Below are positions 1 to 7,076 of a stretch of DNA of 8,313 bases, piece by piece (within the stretch, counting starts at the first letter, position 1; each line of letters opens with the position of its first letter). The notes beneath the pieces are model-generated. The model saw nothing but the letters and a program-made list of their open reading frames with translations, did not search any database and was not told the origin of the DNA. This stretch comes from an uncultured Bacteroidota bacterium (GTDB lineage: Bacteria > Bacteroidota > Bacteroidia > Chitinophagales > Chitinophagaceae). The position numbers and the translations under genes are program-made. The stretch spans positions 1-8,313 of the forward strand of contig CAMLEX010000182.1 in the NCBI GenBank assembly GCA_946479055.1, given 5' to 3'.

Positions 1-633
1 AGATGCGGCTTTCACATTTAATTTATTAAACATGCCAGTGCTGGTTCGTTTGAGTACTGAGTCTTTAAATTGTCCTCCAGACTGAGTAAGTTGGGCAAAA
101 TCAGTATTTGAAGTTCCGTTTTTGCTTAGGTTTAAACTCGCTTTACCACGTAAATCAAAGAAAATTTCCCCGTTCGCCACTATGTCCGTCGAATCAATAT
201 TCAAATCTGCCCCTTCTACAATAACATTCGTTATAACCGGCAAATGCAGATCAACACTTATATGGGTAAACTCAACACTGTTTGTATTATTATCCGGTTG
301 ATATCTTGTATTGACGTATGTCAGCAGCAATGTATCATTTACCTGTTCTATTTTAATACTGTCCTGATCGTTATATCTTTGATAAGAATAACTGGCTGCA
401 TCAGCAGGGATGAGGTTGCAGGAAAATGTTCCCGGGAAACCGGGCCCGACAATTTTTATTACCTGGTAGGACTTAATCTTTCCACTTCTGGCATTAGAAC
501 CTTCATAAATCTCATGTTTCACAATGGTAAACTGGCCCTTTTTGATTTTGCTGGTAAAAGACATCAAAATAAAAACCGGGACTAGGAAAATAACAATAAT
601 GAAACCCGCCAGTATTTTATTACTTGTTTTCAT
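1..633 (-). CDS. Membrane-anchored beta-rich protein, partial (GIN/DUF2807-like)
   Basis: The minus strand is open from an ATG at 633 to the left edge of the window, giving the first 211 residues of a protein whose end is missing. It begins MKTSNKILAG and has one hydrophobic segment at about residues 8-27, without a clear signal-peptidase site, so an N-terminal anchor with the rest outside the cytoplasm is likely. The remainder is rich in alternating polar and hydrophobic residues, and from about residue 125 it resembles the parallel beta-strand ladders of GIN-domain (DUF2807) proteins (VIVEGADLNIDSTDIV and what follows). No catalytic motif is seen. It starts 17 nt after the GntR stop, so it is probably the last-seen gene of the same operon. 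The family call is a structural impression; the reading frame is firm. A plus-strand frame at 244-585 lies inside it and is a shadow. Confidence 0.8.
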   Translation of the reverse strand, partial: MKTSNKILAGFIIVIFLVPVFILMSFTSKIKKGQFTIVKHEIYEGSNARSGKIKSYQVIKIVGPGFPGTFSCNLIPADAASYSYQRYNDQDSIKIEQVNDTLLLTYVNTRYQPDNNTNSVEFTHISVDLHLPVITNVIVEGADLNIDSTDIVANGEIFFDLRGKASLNLSKNGTSNTDFAQLTQSGGQFKDSVLKRTSTGMFNKLNVKAAS

Positions 634-650
634 AAAAATATTTTTATCAA

Positions 651-1025
651 TTACGCTGTATAGCTTTTTTTAAATTTTTCAAATCGTGTTTTCAGATCAT
701 CTATCTCGATACCCAGCATATGCATGATGCGAAACACAGCCGGCATTTCTTTCTCAGTAAATTCCTGTTTGCGGTAAGCCATGGCATTTTGCACGCCATT
801 GGCGGAAATGAAATAGCCAATGCCGCGTTTATCATAAATAATATCCTGCTGTTTTAAAAATTCATAAGTGCGGGCCACTGTATTTGGATTCACTTCCAGT
901 TGTACAGCCAGTTCCCTTACGCTGGGTATTTTATCTTCCCCAGCCCACTCTTTCAGCAGCACCTTTTCACACACGTAGTCGGCTATTTGTAAATAAATCG
1001 CCTGACCGCTATTATTAAATTGCAT
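651..1025 (-). CDS. GntR-family transcriptional regulator, YtrA subfamily
   Basis: A 124-residue DNA-binding regulator of the GntR family. Residues about 8-75 form the winged helix-turn-helix: YLQIADYV, then KIPSVRELAVQLEVNPNTVARTYEFLKQQ-type recognition helices, then the wing with RGIGYF. The remaining 50 or so residues form a short helical tail instead of a large effector domain, which together with the length is typical of the YtrA subfamily. Members of that subfamily usually sit with ABC transporter genes and repress them. Here it lies 53 nt after the permease gene and 17 nt before the truncated membrane protein gene, on the same strand. A perfect palindrome at the operon promoter (3127-3146) is its likely binding site, so autoregulation is inferred. 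The inducing signal cannot be told from the sequence; for known relatives it is often cell-envelope stress. Confidence 0.93.
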   Translation of the reverse strand: MQFNNSGQAIYLQIADYVCEKVLLKEWAGEDKIPSVRELAVQLEVNPNTVARTYEFLKQQDIIYDKRGIGYFISANGVQNAMAYRKQEFTEKEMPAVFRIMHMLGIEIDDLKTRFEKFKKSYTA

Positions 1026-1078
1026 ATTCCAATTTTTAAATCATTAAATCTTTCTATCACTTGCAAAGCGTTTCTATT

Positions 1079-1879
1079 TTACATCTGTTTCTCTTTCAAC
1101 CTGAACCAGGCGACCACCCAAAAAACCGGGGCCCAGATAAATTTTACTGTAAAACCAAGCAAGTCGGTTATCCATGGTGATAGCCCATACCGCTGGTAAG
1201 TGTTATAATCCCCATCATACTTTCTTAAATGATCTCCGTTCCAGGAATATCCGTTCAACGAACTTTGAAGTAATTCAACAGAATAATAAGCAAAAGCAAA
1301 AATCAACGCAGATCCGATTATGGTTGTTATAACAAAAGAATACCGGGAAAAATAGACAGAACCGAGCAGGTAAAATGCCTGTACAGCGAAAAAGCCATAA
1401 ATAAAATAAGGAAGTACGCCCAGGAAACTTCGGTTAATATCCCACACTGATTTACGGAAAGAGTACCCGGACTTCTCCGCTACCAATGCATTGACATATC
1501 CGACAGCGGCTGATTTTACAAGGAAGAAACAGATACAATACACAGCGGTAAAAACAATCACATTATAAAAGATCGTGCAAAGCAATTTCTCCAGGTGACT
1601 GGCAGGGAATGCAAGCCAGTAAGTTCCTTTCTCTTTATTGCCCAACATGGAGAATGACATGCTGGCAAATACAGCCCCCGCAACAAATAATCCAAAAACA
1701 AAGATGATATAAAGTGAATCTTCACTATATTGTTTTCCATCTGCTATTACCCAAAAAAGCATAATTAGTCCCAGCATTCCCAGCAAGGCCAACACGGAAA
1801 AAAGATATAACCTTGAATTTTCAATCCATTGCTTACGGATCAGTTGGAGCAACCGTGAAAAACTGAATGTCGTTGTCAT
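1079..1879 (-). CDS. ABC exporter permease subunit (six predicted membrane segments)
   Basis: A 266-residue integral membrane protein and probable membrane partner of the ATPase at 2281-3111. Hydrophobic segments lie at about residues 24-46, 56-78, 98-125, 153-175, 182-205 and 240-260, which fits the six-helix ABC-2-type exporter permeases. No extracellular domain or motif indicating the substrate is seen. The start MTTTFSFSRLL is supported by the same MTT-F-FS start in the small chimeric gene just upstream, whose first 48 residues match this protein at 22 of 48 positions. It lies 38 nt after the chimeric gene and 53 nt before the GntR gene. Function as an exporter or as a sensor-type transporter linked to envelope stress is inferred from the gene neighbourhood. 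Confidence 0.85.
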   Translation of the reverse strand: MTTTFSFSRLLQLIRKQWIENSRLYLFSVLALLGMLGLIMLFWVIADGKQYSEDSLYIIFVFGLFVAGAVFASMSFSMLGNKEKGTYWLAFPASHLEKLLCTIFYNVIVFTAVYCICFFLVKSAAVGYVNALVAEKSGYSFRKSVWDINRSFLGVLPYFIYGFFAVQAFYLLGSVYFSRYSFVITTIIGSALIFAFAYYSVELLQSSLNGYSWNGDHLRKYDGDYNTYQRYGLSPWITDLLGFTVKFIWAPVFWVVAWFRLKEKQM

Positions 1880-1917
1880 ATTCTTGAAATAAAATTTTAA
1901 AATAGAATCCTGATATA

Positions 1918-2196
1918 TTATTGTAAAACAGAACGGATAGCATCTCCATTTGTAACAATGTTCTTGTACATCATTTCCGAATCGGATTTGCTCACTTCAT
2001 TTTCAATTGCAGTCTTGACTCTTCCGGTATCTTTCCTGGAATAGCCCGTTTCTCCTGAAGCGGTTAGAAAAAAAGTAAATACAATTGCCAGCAATACCAG
2101 CAGTGTTACCGGTGAAAACAAGGACAGTTTTTTATTTTCTAATCTATACTTCCTGATGATTGAAAGAAATTTTGAAAATCTAAAAGCTGTTGTCAT
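1918..2196 (-). CDS. 92-residue chimera: permease N-terminus joined to ABC-ATPase C-terminus
   Basis: A small single-pass membrane protein formed from parts of its two neighbours. Residues 1-48 align without gaps to the start of the permease at 1079-1879 (22 of 48 identical, including MTT, F-FS, IRK, EN and LFS) and carry one membrane segment at about 26-46. Residues 72-92 align to the last 21 residues of the ATPase at 2281-3111 (15 of 21 identical, sharing IVTNGD and RSV-Q). The linker between is charged. Both matches end at the genuine start and stop codons. The ATG at 2196 is chosen because it matches the permease start; the longer frame to 2250 would need a GTG inside a repeat tract and adds 18 residues without a match. 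The likely origin is a deletion within a duplicated ATPase-permease pair. It lacks Walker motifs and most of the permease, so it may be a relic, though the frame is intact. Confidence 0.75.
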   Translation of the reverse strand: MTTAFRFSKFLSIIRKYRLENKKLSLFSPVTLLVLLAIVFTFFLTASGETGYSRKDTGRVKTAIENEVSKSDSEMMYKNIVTNGDAIRSVLQ

Positions 2197-2241
2197 GATA
2201 ATTATATTTTTAAAGGAAAGGTTTAGGATTAATGGTTTTCG

Positions 2242-2276
2242 AATTTTCACTTCTCACTTTTCTCTTCTCACTTTTC
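2242..2276 (-). repeat. Five tandem heptamers, unit GARAAGT
   Basis: On the minus strand five consecutive 7-nt units fill the tract exactly: GAAAAGT, GAGAAGA, GAAAAGT, GAGAAGT, GAAAATT. It lies in the spacer between the ATPase stop (2281) and the chimeric gene start (2196). It contains the GTG that would extend the chimeric frame. Two other 7-nt-period tracts with different units occur in this window. Confidence 0.85.
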
Positions 2277-2280
2277 ATAC

Positions 2281-3111
2281 TCATTGAAAAACGGATCTCA
2301 ACTTGTCGCCATTAGTAACAATTGCTTTGTACAACATTTCCAAATCAAGCTTACCTTCTTCGTCATCTTTATTAGATGTAATAATAGCGTTGCCTTTTAA
2401 AGATTCTTCCCGATAGAGAGCATGTTTTACCTCTTCACTGTCAAAAGATATTTTGAAACTTAGTTTGGATGTAATGCGATCTACCGTCTGATCAAAAAGT
2501 ATTTTACCTTCATCAATAACAGTGATACGGTCGATCAGGCTTTCCATATCCTTTACCTGGTGTGTACAGATAATAATGCATTTGCTTTCATCAATAGCAC
2601 CTGCGATCACTTTACGAAACTGACTCTTACTCATGATGTCAAGACCATTGGTTGGTTCATCCATCAGTAACAAGGATGTATTGCAGGCTAGTCCGAAACT
2701 GATCAGCGCTTTTTTCTTTTGGCCATAACTCATTTGCTGCAATTTGTTGCCGGCAGGTATTTCAAATTCACGGAGATATTTGGAAAACTGATCGTGATTG
2801 AACTTTGGATAGAAGGATGCATTGCAATCCACAAATTTTTCAATAGATACATTCGGCAGATAAAATTCTTCCGGTACCATAAATAATTCCTGTAAAAAAA
2901 TGGGGTTGCGATGCCCCGGCGTGTGATTCAATACTTTTACGCTACCCTGATCCGGAAATAATAACCCGGCGATGTTTCGCAGCAGGGTTGATTTACCAGT
3001 ACCATTTTTTCCCAGTAAGCCATAAATATGCCCCGGCTCCAGGGAAAGATTCAAACCGGTAAAAACCTTTTTCTTTTTATAAGCAAAATGAAGGTTCTGG
3101 ATATCAATCAT
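2281..3111 (-). CDS. ABC transporter ATP-binding protein (YtrB-like)
   Basis: A 276-residue cytoplasmic ATPase that should power the permease at 1079-1879. Walker A is GKNGTGKST at residues 34-42, the signature is MSYGQ at 127-131 (a variant of LSGGQ), Walker B is LLLMDEP at about 147-153 with the catalytic Glu152, and the switch histidine is His184 in CTHQ. The usual Q-loop glutamine is not obvious: the stretch reads MVPEEFYLP at about 78-86, a pattern I associate with this subfamily. After about residue 210 follows a C-terminal extension ending IVTNGDKLRSVFQ, the part repeated in the chimeric gene downstream. It is the first gene of the minus-strand operon, 39 nt below a predicted operator. 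The start ATG is preceded by an A/T-rich leader without a Shine-Dalgarno sequence. Confidence 0.93.
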   Translation of the reverse strand: MIDIQNLHFAYKKKKVFTGLNLSLEPGHIYGLLGKNGTGKSTLLRNIAGLLFPDQGSVKVLNHTPGHRNPIFLQELFMVPEEFYLPNVSIEKFVDCNASFYPKFNHDQFSKYLREFEIPAGNKLQQMSYGQKKKALISFGLACNTSLLLMDEPTNGLDIMSKSQFRKVIAGAIDESKCIIICTHQVKDMESLIDRITVIDEGKILFDQTVDRITSKLSFKISFDSEEVKHALYREESLKGNAIITSNKDDEEGKLDLEMLYKAIVTNGDKLRSVFQ

Positions 3112-3126
3112 TGTTTATCGTTTTAG

Positions 3127-3146
3127 TGTACTATTGTAGTAGTACA
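3127..3146. promoter_or_regulatory. Perfect 20-bp palindrome, probable GntR operator
   Basis: TGTACTA, six spacer bases, TAGTACA: a perfect 7-bp inverted repeat. It lies 4 nt downstream of the -7 element of the ABC operon promoter and covers the expected transcription start. This is where a YtrA-type GntR repressor would bind to block initiation. No second copy was seen in the window, so the assignment rests on position and symmetry. Confidence 0.7.
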
Positions 3147-3149
3147 GTA

Positions 3150-3180
3150 CAAAAGTAAACATATCCGCCGCTTCTCCAAA
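3150..3180 (-). promoter_or_regulatory. Promoter of the ABC-GntR operon
   Basis: On the minus strand TTTG (3180-3177), 19 nt, then TACTTTTG (3157-3150) match the Bacteroidota -33/-7 consensus TTTG-N19-TAnnTTTG in both sequence and spacing. The start of transcription is expected near 3143-3145, about 33 nt before the ATPase start codon. Confidence 0.75.
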
Positions 3181-3277
3181 TTTTTTTCTGAAAAAAGAAT
3201 TTTGCCGCGCTTCAAAGCTGATTTTAGGGTTTCCCAGCTTACACTTTATCAGTTGCTTTTCAAATCTTTACCTGCCT

Positions 3278-3307
3278 TTTGAAAAAACAGAACGAAATTT
3301 TATTTTG
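3278..3307 (+). promoter_or_regulatory. Promoter of maeB
   Basis: TTTG at 3278-3281, 19 nt, then TATTTTG at 3301-3307, one base shorter than the TAnnTTTG consensus. The transcription start is expected near 3313, giving a leader of about 70 nt. It diverges from the ABC operon promoter, about 100 nt away. Confidence 0.6.
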
Positions 3308-3327
3308 TACCTTGCAGCCCCAATTGA

Positions 3328-3365
3328 CCGGAGCTGCCAATATCATAACAACAATGATGCTCCGG
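3328..3365 (+). promoter_or_regulatory. Interrupted hairpin in the maeB leader
   Basis: CCGGAGC (3328-3334) pairs with GCTCCGG (3359-3365), and directly inside it ATCAT (3342-3346) pairs with ATGAT (3354-3358). This makes 12 perfect base pairs with a 7-nt bulge on the 5' side (TGCCAAT) and a 7-nt loop (AACAACA). It lies between the predicted transcription start and the maeB start codon, 17 nt before the ATG. No T-tract follows, so it is not a simple terminator; a role in mRNA stability or translation is possible but unproven. Confidence 0.55.
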
Positions 3366-3382
3366 ATAAACAAAATAAATTA

Positions 3383-5728
3383 ATGAAAAACGAACTTCGT
3401 AAACAACAGGCTTTAGATTATCACTCCAAAGGAAGGCCGGGAAAAATTGAAGTAATACCAACTAAAGATGCTAAAACACAAAGGGACCTTTCTCTTGCTT
3501 ACTCTCCCGGTGTTGCCGAACCTTGTAAGGAAATAGCAGCTAATAAAGAAAACGTTTATAAATACACTGCGAAAGGAAACCTGGTAGCCGTTATCAGTAA
3601 TGGAACAGCCGTATTGGGACTTGGAGATATCGGTCCCGAAGCTGGCAAGCCGGTGATGGAAGGCAAAGGAGTTCTCTTTAAAATCTTTGCAGACATTGAT
3701 GTTTTTGATATTGAGATCGATGAAAAAGATCCGGTAAAATTCGTGCAGATCGTAAAGGCATTGGAGCCCACTTTTGGAGGCATCAACCTGGAAGACATTA
3801 AAGCTCCCGAATGTTTTTACATTGAACAGAAACTAAAGGAAACCATGAGCATCCCGGTCATGCACGATGATCAGCATGGAACAGCTATCATCAGCTCGGC
3901 TGCTTTGCTCAATGCCTTGGAAATACAGAAGAAAAAAATTGACAAAGTAAAATTCATTGTTAATGGAGCAGGTGCTGCGGCCATGGCCTGTACTCAATTG
4001 TATGTCGCATTAGGTGCAAAGTTTGAAAACTTTATCATGTTCGATCGCAAAGGTGCCTTGCATAAAGAAAGAACGGACCTGGATGAACTGAAAGCAAAAT
4101 TCGCCAATGCAAAAACTGATATCACATTAGAACAGGCAATGAAAGATGCCGATGTATTCATTGGGCTGAGTGCCGGCAATGTATTGTCACAGGAGATGGT
4201 TAAGTCAATGGCAAAAAATCCTATTGTATTCGCTATGGCTAATCCTGATCCGGAGATAAGCTGGGAAGATGCAATAGCTGCCCGAAAAGATGTGATCATG
4301 GCGACAGGCCGCAGTGATTATCCTAACCAGGTCAATAATGTTTTAGGCTTCCCTTACATTTTTCGCGGTGCTTTGGACGTAAGAGCTACACAAATCAATG
4401 AAGCTATGAAAATGGCTGCTGTCAGGGCTTTGGCCGAAATGGCGAAATCACCTGTGCCTGATATTGTAAACCTTGCTTACAATGAAAAAACAATTTCTTT
4501 CGGCCCAAATTATATTATTCCCAAACCTGTTGATCCAAGATTATTATCCACCGTATCTCCCGCCGTGGCAAAAGCGGCGATGGAAAGTGGTGTAGCGCAA
4601 CATCCCATCACTGATTGGGATGCATATGCTACTGATCTCAACAGCCGGCTTGGAATTGACAACCAGATCATGCGGGCTATTGGCAATAAAGCCCGCCGCG
4701 ATCCTAAACGAATTGTTTTTGCTGAAGCAGACAATTTAAAAATATTGAAAGCCGCCACTGTTGCTTTTGATGAAGGAATCGCCTATCCTATTTTACTGGG
4801 CGATGAAACAAAAATTCAACACATCGCGAAAGCCAATAATATTGACCTGGATGGTCTGCCAATTATTGATCCCCGAAGTCATAGCACTAAAGAAAAAAGA
4901 AACCAGTATGCTGAGATCTTTTTCAACAAAAGAAATCGCAGAGGTTTTAATGCCTATGAATCACAAAAAATAATGAGGGACAGGAATTATTTCGGGTGTA
5001 TGATGGTAGAATGCGGCGATGCCGATGCAATGATTTCCGGACTGACCAAAAATTATCCAGATACCATCCGACCTGCATTGCAGATCATCGGTACAGAAGA
5101 AGGTGTAAATAAAATTGCCGGCATGTACCTGATGATGACAAAAAGAGGGCCTTTATTTTTAGGCGACACAACAGTTAATTTTAATCCTACAGCGGAAGAA
5201 TTAGCGGAGATAACATTATTGGTGGCAAAAGAAGTCCGCCATTTCAATATTATTCCACGTATTGCTATGCTGAGCTATTCCAATTTTGGAAGCAGCAATT
5301 CACCTGAAGCAAGATTAGTGGCTGAAGCGAGAGACATCGTGAAGAAAAAAATGCCATCCTTGATTGTAGATGGTGAAATGCAGGCCAATGTGGCTTTCAA
5401 TAAAGAATTGCTGAAAGAAAACTATCCTTTCTCTGAATTGGTTGATAAAGATGTAAACACATTGATCTTTCCCAATCTTGCATCGGGTAATATAACTTAC
5501 AATATTCTTAAAGAACTGGGTGGGGCCGATGCTATCGGGCCGGTATTGCTGGGGCTGAAAAAACCGGTACACATATTACAACTAGGAAGTTCAGTACATA
5601 GTATTGTTAATATGGCGTTGGTAGCGGTGGTAGATGCACAGTTAAAATGCAAAAATTTACACACCGAAGAAATTGTACAAAAATCACCGTGGTGGAAACG
5701 CTTTAAAAAGGTAAGCAGGGACATGTAA
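3383..5728 (+). CDS. maeB: NADP-dependent malic enzyme with phosphotransacetylase-like domain
   Basis: Converts malate and NADP+ to pyruvate, CO2 and NADPH in the cytoplasm, linking the TCA cycle to pyruvate and NADPH supply. The protein of 781 residues has the length of the MaeB hybrid class. The malic enzyme part spans about 1-430: YSPGVAEPC with the likely catalytic Tyr40, Lys95 in EGKG, metal-binding Glu137-Asp138 and Asp162-Asp163 (HDDQHGT), and the nucleotide-binding loop GAGAAA at 195-200. From about 433 to 770 follows a phosphotransacetylase-like domain which in known MaeB proteins lacks that activity and mediates acetyl-CoA control. The ATG at 3383 is chosen over an upstream TTG at 3305 because the TTG lies inside the promoter -7 element and the 26 extra residues do not look like the family. 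No frameshift or missing key residue is seen. Confidence 0.95.
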   Translation: MKNELRKQQALDYHSKGRPGKIEVIPTKDAKTQRDLSLAYSPGVAEPCKEIAANKENVYKYTAKGNLVAVISNGTAVLGLGDIGPEAGKPVMEGKGVLFKIFADIDVFDIEIDEKDPVKFVQIVKALEPTFGGINLEDIKAPECFYIEQKLKETMSIPVMHDDQHGTAIISSAALLNALEIQKKKIDKVKFIVNGAGAAAMACTQLYVALGAKFENFIMFDRKGALHKERTDLDELKAKFANAKTDITLEQAMKDADVFIGLSAGNVLSQEMVKSMAKNPIVFAMANPDPEISWEDAIAARKDVIMATGRSDYPNQVNNVLGFPYIFRGALDVRATQINEAMKMAAVRALAEMAKSPVPDIVNLAYNEKTISFGPNYIIPKPVDPRLLSTVSPAVAKAAMESGVAQHPITDWDAYATDLNSRLGIDNQIMRAIGNKARRDPKRIVFAEADNLKILKAATVAFDEGIAYPILLGDETKIQHIAKANNIDLDGLPIIDPRSHSTKEKRNQYAEIFFNKRNRRGFNAYESQKIMRDRNYFGCMMVECGDADAMISGLTKNYPDTIRPALQIIGTEEGVNKIAGMYLMMTKRGPLFLGDTTVNFNPTAEELAEITLLVAKEVRHFNIIPRIAMLSYSNFGSSNSPEARLVAEARDIVKKKMPSLIVDGEMQANVAFNKELLKENYPFSELVDKDVNTLIFPNLASGNITYNILKELGGADAIGPVLLGLKKPVHILQLGSSVHSIVNMALVAVVDAQLKCKNLHTEEIVQKSPWWKRFKKVSRDM

Positions 5729-5730
5729 CG

Positions 5731-5758
5731 GTTTATAGTTTATGGTTTGTAGTTTGTT
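5731..5758 (+). repeat. Four tandem heptamers, unit GTTTRTN
   Basis: GTTTATA, GTTTATG, GTTTGTA and GTTTGTT follow each other exactly, starting 3 nt after the maeB stop. An inverted partial copy (GTTTATG-GTTTG on the minus strand) lies at 5881-5892. Together they give a perfect 13-bp inverted repeat, 5737-5749 with 5881-5893. Confidence 0.85.
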
Positions 5759-5791
5759 CTTAGGCACATTCTCAATTAAGAAAAGTTTTTC

Positions 5792-5841
5792 CCATGGTAA
5801 ATCCATCCAAACTTTAAGACTTTGGGTTTAGATTTACCTGG
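5792..5841. other. Stem-loop in the maeB-mlaE spacer
   Basis: CCA plus GGTAAATC (5792-5794, 5796-5803, one bulged T) pairs with GATTTACC plus TGG (5831-5841), 11 base pairs. Inside, CCAAA (5807-5811) can pair with TTTGG (5821-5825). There is no T-run after it on either strand, so it is a poor match to an intrinsic terminator, although it could still mark the maeB 3' end. Confidence 0.45.
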
Positions 5842-5880
5842 AACTTTCAAAATAAAAATGTCTTTCTCGTTATCGGAAAC

Positions 5881-5893
5881 CAAACCATAAACT
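5881..5893 (-). repeat. Inverted partner of the GTTTRTN tract
   Basis: CAAACCATAAACT is the exact reverse complement of 5737-5749. It closes a 157-nt segment (5737-5893) in the maeB-mlaE spacer. No gene was found in that segment; it holds the stem-loop at 5792-5841. Confidence 0.75.
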
Positions 5894-5921
5894 TTCCTTA
5901 TTTTACAGCTTAAATTCCGGA

Positions 5922-6659
5922 ATGAAAATTATTAAAGACATAGGCCGTTTCCTGTTGATGCTAAAGGGCATGTTTTCCAGACCGGAAAACGGAAAGATGT
6001 ACTGGAAGGAGTTTATGCATCAATGCAACGATATTGGTATTGGTTCATTAGGAATTGTAACCATTATTTCTGTATTCATTGGCGCAGTATCGACGTTGCA
6101 AACAGCTTACCAGTTAGTAAGTCCGTTGATTCCTCCTTCAACTATCGCCCAGATAGTAAGAGATACTGTGATACTTGAATTTGCACCAACACTTACTTGT
6201 ATCGTATTAGCCGGTGTAGTTGGAAGTAAGATCGCCAGTGAGTTGGGTAATATGCGGGTAAGTGAACAAATTGATGCTTTGGAAATAATGGGTATTAATA
6301 CAAAATCATATTTAATTATGCCGAAAATACTGGCTGGTCTGCTGATGATTCCCTTATTAGTTGCGATTGCTATGGCTTTAGGCATCTGGGGTGGAAGACT
6401 GGCAGGAAGCATGGCTGGTATTGTTTCCAGTGACGCATTTGATAAAGGTTTGCATGAATCTTTTATTCCTTACAATGTTTTTTTTGCATTAGCCAAGTCT
6501 TACACATTTGCATTTATTATTTGTAGTATTCCCTCCTTCTATGGTTATTATGTACAGGGAGGAGCATTAGAAATAGGACGGGCAAGTACCAAAGCAGTAG
6601 TGGTGAGTTGCATACTCTTATTGTTTGCTGATTATGTATTGTCAGCGTTGTTGCTATAG
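5922..6659 (+). CDS. mlaE: MlaE-family ABC permease of an MCE-type lipid transporter
   Basis: A 245-residue inner-membrane permease of the MlaE (DUF140) family, which with an MlaF ATPase and an MCE protein moves phospholipids or other lipids between the membranes. The family's conserved cytoplasmic loop is clear: EFAPTLT at about 86-92, then GSKIASELGNM at 101-111 and SEQIDALEIMGI at 114-125. Hydrophobic segments lie at about 43-63, 88-100, 136-160, 186-205 and 225-245. The length is usual for the family. The ATG at 5922 gives a short basic amphipathic N-terminus (MKIIKDIGRFLLMLKGMF), as in relatives, and lacks a Shine-Dalgarno sequence. The partner ATPase starts 450 nt downstream rather than directly after, because a pseudogene unit lies between them. 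No good -33/-7 promoter was found; TTATTTTA about 20 nt upstream is a weak candidate for a -7 element. Confidence 0.9.
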   Translation: MKIIKDIGRFLLMLKGMFSRPENGKMYWKEFMHQCNDIGIGSLGIVTIISVFIGAVSTLQTAYQLVSPLIPPSTIAQIVRDTVILEFAPTLTCIVLAGVVGSKIASELGNMRVSEQIDALEIMGINTKSYLIMPKILAGLLMIPLLVAIAMALGIWGGRLAGSMAGIVSSDAFDKGLHESFIPYNVFFALAKSYTFAFIICSIPSFYGYYVQGGALEIGRASTKAVVVSCILLLFADYVLSALLL

Positions 6660-6691
6660 AGTCAATGAGACAATAGTCATCAAGTCATTAA
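6660..6691 (+). repeat. Left arm of a 32-nt imperfect inverted repeat
   Basis: Its reverse complement matches 7074-7105 at 25 of 32 positions without gaps. It begins directly after the mlaE stop codon and is built from degenerate ATGAC units (on the minus strand ATGACTTG, ATGACTA, TTGTCTC, ATTGACT). Confidence 0.7.
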
Positions 6692-6702
6692 ACCTTCATT
6701 AT

Positions 6703-7076
6703 ATGATAAACTTGAAGACCTGGAAGTATACAAGGTGTCAATGGAAATAGGTGAGACTGTATGGGAGATTGTTGAAAAATGGAACTATTATCAAAAGGAT
6801 ACACTTGGCAAACAATTTACCAGATCGGCTGATTCAATTGCTTTAAATATTAGTGAAGGATATGGAAGGTTTCATTATGCAGAAAATAGAAACTTTTGTT
6901 AGTATAGCAGAGGTTCAGCTTTTGAAACAGGCACGGCGATCAGGAAAGCACTGAAAAGAAATCTTTTGTCAAATGAAGAATATGATCTTTTAAAGTCGAA
7001 ACTCTTGTACTATTTTAAATTAATTAATCCATATATAAAGTCTATTGGCAAATCAAAACCCGGGCCAGTTGAATAA
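6703..7076 (+). pseudogene. Four-helix-bundle (S23/IVS-type) protein gene, disrupted
   Basis: The frame from GAT at 6705 to TAA at 7074-7076 reads as a four-helix-bundle protein of the kind first seen in 23S rRNA intervening sequences: DKLEDLEVYKVSMEIGETVW, then GKQFTRSADSIALNISEGYG, RNFC, stop, YSRGSAFET, KRNLLSNEEYD and a final helix. Two lesions are seen. A TAG at 6900-6902 stands where relatives carry a tyrosine (NFCYYSRGS pattern). The natural start ATG (6703-6705) is out of frame by one base, as if a G had been lost from ATGGATAAA. The in-frame ATG at 6741 would give only 53 residues. Restored length would be about 124 residues, usual for the family. The biological role of this family is unknown. 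It lies between mlaE and mlaF and is bounded by inverted repeats, which suggests insertion as a unit. Confidence 0.85.

Noticed and set aside
244..585. Plus-strand frame of 113 codons
   Set aside because: It lies within the open minus-strand gene 1-633, has no recognisable domain and a Cys/Ile-rich composition typical of an antisense shadow.
1918..2250. 110-residue version of the chimeric gene
   Set aside because: The start would be a GTG inside the GARAAGT repeat tract; the ATG at 2196 matches the paralogous permease start exactly.
3215..3240. AAGCTG/CAGCTT inverted repeat between the divergent promoters
   Set aside because: Only six base pairs with a 14-nt loop, upstream of both promoters' transcribed parts; expected by chance at this length.
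3305..5728. 807-residue version of maeB
   Set aside because: The start would be a TTG inside the promoter -7 element, and the extra 26 residues are not family-like; the leader hairpin also lies there.
5792..5841. Intrinsic terminator for maeB
   Set aside because: The stem is good but no run of T follows on either strand, so it was listed only as a stem-loop.
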